Source: a virus
IMG/VR virus record: IMGVR_UViG_3300025102_000077
Location: 1-41,550 of that record
Strand: one strand, 5' to 3'
DNA: 41,550 nt
In this document: piece by piece, positions 23,845 through 29,671 of the stretch
Layout of the letters: every line of letters begins with the position of its first letter
Position numbering within the stretch: position 1 is the first letter of the stretch
The notes under the pieces: model-generated
What the model was told of the DNA's origin: nothing
Seen by the model: only the letters and a program-made list of their open reading frames with translations
Database searches by the model: none
Made by a program: the position numbers and the translations under genes

Positions 23845-24321
23845 TTATTTTGTATAAAAACTTATATCATTTTTGTATGTATTATCTTTATACTCTTTCT
23901 TTATTTGCATTCTTTTTTTCTTTAACGACTTACTACTGTTTAATATAGATGATGTCTCCATTAACCAACCATTCATAGAATCATAAAATGCTCTACCATA
24001 ATCTAGCTGAACACCTTGCTTTGTATAATTAAATACAAACAAATCATTAAAGTCTAATAGTATTTCTAAAGTACCATAACCTTTAGTGTTTACATATCCC
24101 ATGTGCATACCACCCCAATGTGGACAATCGCTTGTAGGTATCTCAAACATATTATCACTCATTAAAAATGTAGTTTCATTATCAAATCCACTATCAGGAA
24201 TCCAAGAAATTTTGTCTCCAGGATCAATCTCTTTTAATGATGTAGCACTTTCTAAAATAGCGCACGACACAAGTAAATCGTATACTGCAATAGCACCTTT
24301 AGATTTTATTACGTCTTTCAT
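23845..24321 (-). CDS. Hypothetical protein, 158 aa
   Basis: ATGA overlap with the winged-helix gene. Begins MKDVIKSKGAIAVYDLLVS; has ISWIPDSGFDNETTFLMSD and DCPHWGGMHMGYVNT, and a very basic C terminus (SLKKKRMQIKKEYK). Not recognised. The right half of copy G of the repeat element is inside it (encoding VSCA on the minus strand). Confidence 0.68.
   Translation of the reverse strand: MKDVIKSKGAIAVYDLLVSCAILESATSLKEIDPGDKISWIPDSGFDNETTFLMSDNMFEIPTSDCPHWGGMHMGYVNTKGYGTLEILLDFNDLFVFNYTKQGVQLDYGRAFYDSMNGWLMETSSILNSSKSLKKKRMQIKKEYKDNTYKNDISFYTK
24222..24272 (+). repeat. Two-part element copy G
   Basis: GATCA at 24222 (one mismatch), CGCACGACACA-like from 24261, 39 apart. Within the coding region of the 158-aa gene. 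Confidence 0.55.
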
Positions 24322-24596
24322 AAATCTAACGCAATCAAATCATCAAAGGTTTGCATCATGTATTCTTTTTCTTCATGATGTACATTACGGTACTTGTATA
24401 CTCTGGACCTGTGATTATGACCATCCATATCACATGGCGCACCATCAATAATTCTGTTGCCTGTTTCTTTTTCTGAGGCAATGTTCATTTCACTAATCCT
24501 ATTTCTTGCTGACGTACCTGTCTCAAGGATAATAGAATTAATACAATGCCAATTGCCATCAGATAAAATGCCACGAATTATTTCTTTGTAATCCAA
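24318..24596 (-). CDS. Winged helix-turn-helix protein, 92 aa (TTG start)
   Basis: TTG at 24596 directly follows the Rad52 stop; no in-frame ATG precedes the fold. DYKEIIRGILSDGNWHCINS and ILETGTSARNRISEMN are the helix, wing and recognition helix of a small wHTH seen in phage recombination or regulation loci. GAPCDMDGHNHRSRVYKY follows, with Cys and His. Likely DNA binding. Confidence 0.68.
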   Translation of the reverse strand: MDYKEIIRGILSDGNWHCINSIILETGTSARNRISEMNIASEKETGNRIIDGAPCDMDGHNHRSRVYKYRNVHHEEKEYMMQTFDDLIALDL

Positions 24597-25628
24597 TTAC
24601 TTAGCTTTAGATTCTTTGAGCTTTGTAATTAAATCAGATGCTTGTCCTTTAGATAACTCTCCGCCTTGAACTTTTGTCTTAGCTTCTTGTGCGAAAGCAT
24701 CTTGACCTGCATCAATACATTCTGGTATCAAAGTATTAAGCATAAAGTTTGCTTGTGCCTCTGTCATTGGATCTTCTTTCCATTTACCGTCAGGTATTTC
24801 TGTCATATCACTCTCCTGTTCTATTACTTCTGCTTCAAAACCTGCTTCAGACAACGCAGATAAATGTTCATCAGTATGTGTTGTAATTATTTGCTCTCCA
24901 TTTTTTTCAAAATACAAAGCAATTTTATCAAGTAGTGTGTCTATCTCACTACTAGAAAATTGTTCTACAGATACATCATTCTTTAGCATTCTTTGTTTAC
25001 CGAACTCTACTAAATGTTTAATAACTTTTTGTTCAGCTTCTTTGTCCAATCCATAAGTAAATAACAATGTATTTTTTATGTACGCAATTATTTTTTTAGT
25101 GTTTTCTAATTGATTACCTGGAGCATTTACTGAATTAGGAGGTGGTGTCTGTGTCTGCTCTGCAACTGGTACAGATTTAGTTTCTACCTCCTCCAATTCA
25201 GTTGCTTGCTTCGCTGTTGAATCGGACGACATACTCCACAATTCTTCTTCAGGTAATCCAGTCCACAAATGAAGCCCGATACCGTATCTCATGGCACACC
25301 GTTTTAAAGCATCACTAAATGCTAGCTTTAATAATTCTGATTCAGTTCTTTTACCATTCTGTTTATCATTTCTATCTACATCACCAACCTCATCATTAGG
25401 TCCTTGTAATCCCTCAATATATAGACTCATTACAACACCCTCAAGTTCTCCCTCTTTATTTCTTATTTCTTTTTTCATTGTAAAGTTCCATTTTCCTGGC
25501 ACTACATCATTTAATCTTTTAGTAATTAAGTGGTGTGGTACATACTTTCCGTACTTACCTGTTGGTGGTGCCTTTACTTCATCATCTTTAAAATGTGCCG
25601 TCAACTTCTTATATACTTTGTCGTCCAT
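24597..25628 (-). CDS. Rad52-like single-strand annealing protein, 343 aa
   Basis: Residues ~25-115 carry the Rad52/Rad22-type core: KYVPHHLITKRLNDVVPGKW, MSLYIEG, then LLKLAFSDALKRCAMRYGIG. This family anneals complementary single strands without ATP, for recombination-dependent replication and repair. A Pro/Thr-rich linker near 140-160 leads to an acidic middle and a C-terminal helical domain (MTEAQANFMLNTLIPE ... ASDLITKLK) also found at the end of other phage recombinases. Starts by TAATG overlap with the 85-aa gene; GAGGACG upstream. Confidence 0.85.
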   Translation of the reverse strand: MDDKVYKKLTAHFKDDEVKAPPTGKYGKYVPHHLITKRLNDVVPGKWNFTMKKEIRNKEGELEGVVMSLYIEGLQGPNDEVGDVDRNDKQNGKRTESELLKLAFSDALKRCAMRYGIGLHLWTGLPEEELWSMSSDSTAKQATELEEVETKSVPVAEQTQTPPPNSVNAPGNQLENTKKIIAYIKNTLLFTYGLDKEAEQKVIKHLVEFGKQRMLKNDVSVEQFSSSEIDTLLDKIALYFEKNGEQIITTHTDEHLSALSEAGFEAEVIEQESDMTEIPDGKWKEDPMTEAQANFMLNTLIPECIDAGQDAFAQEAKTKVQGGELSKGQASDLITKLKESKAK

Positions 25629-25885
25629 TATTCGTCCTCCTTTGTATCTAACCTCATAGGTTCATCATCATACGAAGCTATGATTTTATCATTCATTTCG
25701 TAGTGTACCCATAACTTTGTTTTAGCATTTACATTATATTGAAAACATAAATCTTGTATGCTTTGTTCTTTGTGCAACCAAATCATATCAAATATTTTTT
25801 CACATTCTTCTATACTGTCAGCAGTTACAATGTAATCTCTTACACTTGTGTCAGTAAACATTATTGATATTTGTTTTTTCTTCAT
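25628..25885 (-). CDS. Hypothetical protein, 85 aa, leaderless start
   Basis: First gene of the recombination operon. MKKKQISIMFTDTSVRDYI has beta strands, then DSIEECEKIFDMIWLHKEQS. Six bases separate the -10 TAGAAT from the ATG and there is no ribosome site. Its acidic end (TKEDE) contains AAAGGAGGACGAA for the Rad52-like gene. Function unknown. Confidence 0.7.
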   Translation of the reverse strand: MKKKQISIMFTDTSVRDYIVTADSIEECEKIFDMIWLHKEQSIQDLCFQYNVNAKTKLWVHYEMNDKIIASYDDEPMRLDTKEDE

Positions 25886-25891
25886 AATATT

Positions 25892-25919
25892 ATTCTAAAA
25901 AAAAATAAAAAAATTGCAA
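25892..25919 (-). promoter_or_regulatory. Promoter of recombination operon (leaderless)
   Basis: Minus strand TTGCAA (25914-25919), 16-base A/T-run spacer, TAGAAT (25892-25897), then AATATT and ATG. The TTGCAA is palindromic and is also the -35 of the plus-strand promoter. Confidence 0.6.
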
Positions 25920-25944
25920 GTATTAAATAAAGGTATGGTATAAT
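25914..25944 (+). promoter_or_regulatory. Promoter of small anti-SD RNA
   Basis: TTGCAA (25914), then TGGTATAAT at 25936-25944, an exact extended -10. Spacer is 19, so the TG motif probably carries most of the strength. Start predicted at 25951. Confidence 0.7.
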
Positions 25945-25950
25945 TTTATA

Positions 25951-26026
25951 TCGTTTCAAAGATGTACCTCCGTACCTCAATAACAAACGAACAGAAAAGT
26001 GGTCTAGCAATAGATCACTTTTTTTG
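25951..26026 (+). ncRNA. Small RNA with anti-Shine-Dalgarno loop
   Basis: About 75 bases between a plus-strand promoter and terminator, in a gap between minus-strand genes; no frame with a start. From the predicted 5' end, TCGTTT (25951-25956) pairs with AAACGA (25985-25990), holding a 28-base loop. The loop has GATGTACCTCC directly followed by GTACCTC, two anti-SD modules. AUGUACCUCC (25962-25971) is perfectly complementary to GGAGGUACAU at 20699-20708, the ribosome site of the plus-strand cassette, and its GUACCUCC part to the sites of the operon heads at 20555 and 18995. Expected to block or titrate ribosome binding on those messages. Not a known family to me. Confidence 0.68.
25995..26025 (+). 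terminator. GNRA-loop terminator of small RNA
   Basis: AAAAGTGGTCTA-GCAA-TAGATCACTTTT, twelve pairs with one G-U, then a U tract totalling seven T. On the other strand the hairpin is followed by TTTTCTG and may also stop the 26737-26031 microgene message. Confidence 0.88.
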
Positions 26027-26030
26027 TTTA

Positions 26031-26189
26031 TCATTCTTCTTCACACTTACACATTGTAGTTTGTCTAACCATATCTATCATGGAAGAGTAGCACCACACA
26101 CAAAAAGCAACTGGACTTATTCCAAATGAACCAATTATATCTCCTGCATCTAAATCTATATCAGCACTACAAACATTACATGTAGTCAT
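26031..26189 (-). CDS. Cys-rich microprotein, 52 aa
   Basis: ATGA overlap. CNVC, CVWC and CKC give six Cys, with SFGISPVAFCVWCYSS hydrophobic in the middle. Ends CEEE in GAA codons although no gene follows before the terminator. Confidence 0.72.
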   Translation of the reverse strand: MTTCNVCSADIDLDAGDIIGSFGISPVAFCVWCYSSMIDMVRQTTMCKCEEE

Positions 26190-26269
26190 TCTTCCTCAAA
26201 TTCTGTATTAATCCAGGAAACGTGTACTTTTGTACCATCTTGTAAATATACCCAATCGTCTTTACGCAT
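26186..26269 (-). CDS. Microprotein, 27 aa
   Basis: Three bases after the previous stop codon set (TAATAATG). MRKDDWVYLQDGTKVHVSW looks like two strands of a small barrel; ends FEEE. Supported by exact start/stop overlaps on both sides. Confidence 0.6.
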   Translation of the reverse strand: MRKDDWVYLQDGTKVHVSWINTEFEEE

Positions 26270-26271
26270 TA

Positions 26272-26412
26272 TTATTCTTCTTCTTTCATTTCCCAATATG
26301 CTTCTATTTCGCTTGCACAACGTTCACAATAACTTTCATCATTTATATAAGCACCGCCATTGTGTGTGTGAAAATAATTATTACATTTGAAACATGGCAA
26401 CCAACCACCCAT
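26272..26412 (-). CDS. Zinc-ribbon microprotein, 46 aa
   Basis: CFKC and CERC with FHTH between them: a clear zinc module, followed by an acidic helix ending KEEE. Start is four bases after the previous stop. Confidence 0.72.
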   Translation of the reverse strand: MGGWLPCFKCNNYFHTHNGGAYINDESYCERCASEIEAYWEMKEEE

Positions 26413-26414
26413 TA

Positions 26415-26528
26415 TTATTCTTCTTCTTCTTGTACTACTTCTACATCCATAGGTATGTGCATAGGGGCATCTATAAAATCTATGTCTTTAAATTCACCAC
26501 CATTAGAAACTATTATTTTTATTTTCAC
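26415..26528 (-). CDS. Microprotein, 37 aa (GTG start)
   Basis: GTGA overlap with the 70-aa gene, GGAGGAAGA upstream. VKIKIIVSNGGEFKDIDF forms strands; ends VVQEEEE. Function unknown. Confidence 0.65.
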   Translation of the reverse strand: MKIKIIVSNGGEFKDIDFIDAPMHIPMDVEVVQEEEE

Positions 26529-26737
26529 TCTTCCTCCTCTGCACTTTTAATTGCTGCAAGCATATTTGTATTCCATTCCAACACAAATTGTTCACATAAT
26601 GATTTTACTTTTGTCATATTTTTTTTTGATAACGTTATTGTTTTAGTAACTTCAAATCCACCTAAAGAGTTATGTAAATTTATACACCATTGTTTTAATT
26701 GTTCTTCATCTCCAAATAAATCAGACGACCTCTGCAT
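26525..26737 (-). CDS. Hypothetical helical protein, 70 aa
   Basis: Starts 17 bases inside the metallophosphoesterase gene with AGAGGG upstream. MQRSSDLFGDEEQLKQW, then VTKTITLSKKNMTKVKS and SAEEEE at the end, whose codons are the next gene's ribosome site. Confidence 0.7.
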   Translation of the reverse strand: MQRSSDLFGDEEQLKQWCINLHNSLGGFEVTKTITLSKKNMTKVKSLCEQFVLEWNTNMLAAIKSAEEEE

Positions 26738-27950
26738 TTGAATACCCTCTTTCTGTTTCCTCTATAACTAATGTAAACACACCCTGTTGTGTACTCTTAC
26801 CTGTTTGATGTTTAAACCATGTAGACTCATCTAAACTAGGAACTTGAAACCAACTACGAGGATCTGTTTTATGTATGTAATGATGGTAATGACCTGATAT
26901 TAACAACTTAGAATCTCCTGGATGTTGCCAACCAAATGCTTGATTCTTCCACCAATTCATAACTTTAACTTCTGGCTTACCTCCCCCGCCACCAATAGCA
27001 TGACCGTGAGTAAAACTACAAACAGTACCGCATATATTAAAAGTTAAATGTGGCTCATCAGGAATAATAAATTTGACATGATTGTATGTTTCGTTCTGTG
27101 CAAAGATTTCACCAAGCTGTTCAAAAACTTCTAAGTCTGAATTGTCCATCTCACCAGTAGGTGCTACACCTTTAGATACTCGTTTGGCTCCATGATTACC
27201 TGGGACTGCACCGACAACTACAAGATCAAAATCTTTAGACCACTCTACTATGGCTTTAGCTATCAACTTACGTGCTACTTTTATTTGAGATCTATTATCT
27301 AATTCGACTGAAAAAGTTTGATCGGGATAAAACCCTAAACATCCCTCGACAATATCACCTAATCCTACGATAGTAAGTTGATCAAACTCCATGCCTGCTT
27401 TACGTAAAAATTCATATCGTTCTTTTACTTTATCTATTTTGTCTAAGAATCTTTCTATGATAGCTTCTGTCCCACCGCCATCACGTTTACCTAATTGTAA
27501 ATCAGATATGGCTACAAAAAAAGATCTGTTAGGTCTTGTAACTTTTGGTTTTGGTTTTCTTTTGTGAGACTTTATCCAACTTAAGAGTCTGTCATAATCT
27601 TTATCTGATAAAGCTAAATCATTAGCAACAATAGTTGCACGATAATACCATGCTTGTTGCACATTTCCTGAACCCATATTCATATCCCAGGTCCTGACTT
27701 GCAAAGTATTTTCTAATATTGTGTAATGATTAGGATCGAATCCCCAGTCTCTTAACAAGTCCTCAAACTTAGGACTTGCATTAGTAGTTGGTCTGGAAGT
27801 TATAGTTCCTTTTTTATTACCATGTGTAAAGCTAACACCTGGTTCCCATCCTTGCGGATGAGTAGGTATTGGAGCTTTAGTATTGTGTGATACGTCCTGC
27901 TGACTCTTAGTAAGTTCCTGTAACTTACTTTGAGATTTCTTACTACTCAA
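26721..27950 (-). CDS. Calcineurin-like metallophosphoesterase, 409 aa
   Basis: Metal-binding motifs appear in order: FFVAISDLQLGK (DxQ in place of DxH, about residue 150), GLGDIVEG (GDxxE), GAVPGNHG (GNH), CSFTHGHAIG, and LISGHYHHYIH (GHxH). The ~140-residue N-terminal part (FEDLLRDWGFDPNHYTI ... QVRTWDMN) is shared by actinophage proteins I recall. Such enzymes act as nucleases or phosphodiesterases, possibly Mre11-like in DNA end processing, which would fit the neighbouring Rad52-like protein and resolvase; substrate unproven. Its message also reads into the microgenes 26737-26031. Confidence 0.82.
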   Translation of the reverse strand: MSSKKSQSKLQELTKSQQDVSHNTKAPIPTHPQGWEPGVSFTHGNKKGTITSRPTTNASPKFEDLLRDWGFDPNHYTILENTLQVRTWDMNMGSGNVQQAWYYRATIVANDLALSDKDYDRLLSWIKSHKRKPKPKVTRPNRSFFVAISDLQLGKRDGGGTEAIIERFLDKIDKVKERYEFLRKAGMEFDQLTIVGLGDIVEGCLGFYPDQTFSVELDNRSQIKVARKLIAKAIVEWSKDFDLVVVGAVPGNHGAKRVSKGVAPTGEMDNSDLEVFEQLGEIFAQNETYNHVKFIIPDEPHLTFNICGTVCSFTHGHAIGGGGGKPEVKVMNWWKNQAFGWQHPGDSKLLISGHYHHYIHKTDPRSWFQVPSLDESTWFKHQTGKSTQQGVFTLVIEETERGYSNAEVV

Positions 27951-27973
27951 TAGAAACCACCTTTCTCAAGTAA

Positions 27974-28261
27974 TTATTTTGTTATTTGTTTTTTAGCGTA
28001 TGTCTTAACAACTGCTAATGCAGCTCCACCACCAGCTAATGCTGCAAGTTGAAGTGTCTCTGCCTCAACTCCAGCTAATGGTGCTACGACTAACGCTCCG
28101 AGAAATGCTTCAACGAATGTCCAAAAGGTTCGCTCTAACATATCTTTGAGTTCTTCGCTCAATTTATACTCCCATGTGTCTGACCATGGAGTCCACCATA
28201 CGTCTTTCTTAAACGTACCGTCCTGGTTTCTTGCTCTTTTACTTTTTTCAAATAAACTCAT
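27974..28261 (-). CDS. r1t-type holin, 95 aa
   Basis: Residues 1-35 are polar (MSLFEKSKRARNQDGTFKK); then FWTFVEAFLGALVVAPLAG and LQLAALAGGGAALAVVKTYA make two membrane helices with a charged tail. This matches r1t-type holins of actinophages. It would open the cytoplasmic membrane for lysis. A TATAAT lies six bases ahead of the ATG, so it can have its own leaderless message. Confidence 0.75.
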   Translation of the reverse strand: MSLFEKSKRARNQDGTFKKDVWWTPWSDTWEYKLSEELKDMLERTFWTFVEAFLGALVVAPLAGVEAETLQLAALAGGGAALAVVKTYAKKQITK

Positions 28262-28267
28262 ACTAAA

Positions 28268-28273
28268 ATTATA
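28268..28273 (-). promoter_or_regulatory. -10 for leaderless holin message
   Basis: Minus strand TATAAT, then TTTAGT and the ATG at 28261. The base context TAGTATAAT is near an extended -10. No ribosome site. Confidence 0.55.
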
Positions 28274-28292
28274 CTATACATATACGACATTT

Positions 28293-28491
28293 CTATCTTT
28301 TATTTGTATTAAATTGGTTTTTATTAAAATGCCTACACTCTCTGTTTAAGCACACAAAATTATTACCTTTATAAATTAAAGGACGATCACAACTAGGACA
28401 TTTTATAATTATATAATTCCTAGTATTTAGTTGCTTTTTTTTTGCGCTTTGAAGAATATCTTTTCTTCTTTTTACCTGGCATGTTAGGCAT
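28293..28491 (-). pseudogene. Frameshifted basic zinc-ribbon protein (A9 run)
   Basis: ATG at 28491 gives a 23-aa basic peptide (MPNMPGKKKKRYSSKRKKK) ending at 28420. The +1 frame continues without stop as CPSCDRPLIYKGNNFVCLN and REC, a clear zinc ribbon, to a stop at 28293, but has no start of its own. The frames meet at nine A on the minus strand (28435-28443). Losing one A gives a single 65-aa protein. Either slippage makes it, or the run is miscounted, or the gene is broken. Confidence 0.55.
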
Positions 28492-29063
28492 TAATTCCAC
28501 CATCCTTTCCTTGGTTCATATACTTTAGTAACTTTTTTTGCTGGTGCTTTAGCTTTTCTTTTTAACTTAGTAAATGGATTAGCTTGAGTATCATAATCAA
28601 CATATTGTATTGTTACTTTCTCTCCTTTAACTAATGCATCTCTTATATAAGGATAGGTAGTTGCGTAATTAGAACCTGAACTTCCTACCCAACCCTTTGG
28701 TTTCACAATGTTGCTCTCTTGTGAATTTCCTAAAATTAAACAACCCATGGTCGCTGATTCGTCATTACCTTTATGGATTAAGATCCACTCAAATCCAGGT
28801 ACGTCTTTAATCCACAGCATACCTGCACCATGAAACTCTTCTCCATAAGATTTAACATAACGTGAATAAAATCCACCCTCTGCTCTTAACACAACTGGAT
28901 AAGTACCAGCAGGTATTCTCGTTTCACCTCTGATCTTGTCCTCTCTATACTCATCTTCTATTGTGTATGCTAAAAACTTTTTATTCATAGCATTAGTAAC
29001 ATCCATTAATATACCTGATGTACTATCTGGTTCTGAACTAAATCTCAATACTTGTAATTTCAT
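28491..29063 (-). CDS. DUF5675 family protein, 190 aa
   Basis: Start set at the ATG 29063 with CCAGGAAAT upstream and ATGA overlap. KIRGETRIPAGTYPVVLR, then GMLWIKDVPGFEWILIHKGN and ESATMGCLILGNS are the diagnostic segments of DUF5675, including the HxGN and GC(I/L)(L/V)G motifs that resemble the L,D-transpeptidase catalytic region. In phages it sits among lysis genes and may act on peptidoglycan. The C-terminal ~45 residues are basic (KLKRKAKAPAKK). Neighbour of two holin candidates. Confidence 0.78.
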   Translation of the reverse strand: MKLQVLRFSSEPDSTSGILMDVTNAMNKKFLAYTIEDEYREDKIRGETRIPAGTYPVVLRAEGGFYSRYVKSYGEEFHGAGMLWIKDVPGFEWILIHKGNDESATMGCLILGNSQESNIVKPKGWVGSSGSNYATTYPYIRDALVKGEKVTIQYVDYDTQANPFTKLKRKAKAPAKKVTKVYEPRKGWWN

Positions 29064-29149
29064 TTTATTTCCTGGCAATGTTGACTACCGTGTAAACAAT
29101 TACATATTTGTACAAATGATCCATCTTCTTTAGTTGTAACCATGCACAT
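29060..29149 (-). CDS. Cys/His microprotein, 29 aa
   Basis: TAATG at the start and ATGA at the end link it to its neighbours. CNCLHGSQHC offers three Cys and two His as a zinc site. Function unknown. Confidence 0.62.
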   Translation of the reverse strand: MCMVTTKEDGSFVQICNCLHGSQHCQEIK

Positions 29150-29187
29150 TACTTTCCTCCGCAACAACCGTTACCACAACAATCCAT
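29149..29187 (-). CDS. Possible 12-residue Cys peptide MDCCGNGCCGGK
   Basis: Exact TAATG overlap at both ends, and its codons GGAGGAAAG serve as ribosome site of the 29-aa gene. It may be a real peptide with two Cys pairs, or only a translated ribosome-loading leader. Confidence 0.45.
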   Translation of the reverse strand: MDCCGNGCCGGK

Positions 29188-29405
29188 TATCTACTAACCT
29201 TTCTCTTATTATTTTCTGGTTTATCTTTTCTAAAATTCATAGTAAGCAACCATATAACTAGAGTAGTAACTGTTGCTAATCCTGTAACTTGTTGTGCGGT
29301 TCCTGTTAATGTTAGTGTTGCAATTACCAAACCAACAAGAGTCCAGCTTAAATTTAAAGTTTCTTTTATAATTGAAATAATCCAGGATGTTACTTTTTTT
29401 ACCAT
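29187..29405 (-). CDS. Small membrane protein, holin or antiholin candidate, 72 aa
   Basis: Amphipathic start MVKKVTSWIISIIKETL, then two membrane helices (WTLVGLVIATLTLTG and VTTLVIWLLTMNF) and a highly basic tail (RKDKPENNKRKVSR). Its start overlaps the previous stop by seven bases. Location between cell-wall and surface genes fits a holin partner. Confidence 0.68.
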   Translation of the reverse strand: MVKKVTSWIISIIKETLNLSWTLVGLVIATLTLTGTAQQVTGLATVTTLVIWLLTMNFRKDKPENNKRKVSR

Positions 29406-29671
29406 TTAGTTTTGTTTGCCCAAAATGCTGCTGACATTTTACCTTTCTTAATATTTTTTTTGTGTCTTGCTTTAAAAGATTTTGACCTAGCAGTATTACC
29501 TTTATCTCCAGATACACCTTGTTGTCCAAATCTAATTAATTTTATTTTATGTCCCTCTTGTGCAAGCACAACATGTGATTTACTACCATGCTTTGGAGTT
29601 CTCTTAGGTTTATTGACACCTTTTAATCCGTGTTTTTTTAACATAGATGCTTTTCTATCTGCATGTGGCAT
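29399..29671 (-). CDS. DUF6321-like basic phage protein, 90 aa
   Basis: HGLKGVNKPKRTPKHGSKSH, KLIRFGQQGVSGD and the end KGKMSAAFWANKTKW are conserved features of a short basic protein common in marine phages and annotated DUF6321. RFGQQG and the terminal Trp-containing helix are the best marks. Function not known; TAATG with AGGAG upstream. Confidence 0.75.
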   Translation of the reverse strand: MPHADRKASMLKKHGLKGVNKPKRTPKHGSKSHVVLAQEGHKIKLIRFGQQGVSGDKGNTARSKSFKARHKKNIKKGKMSAAFWANKTKW

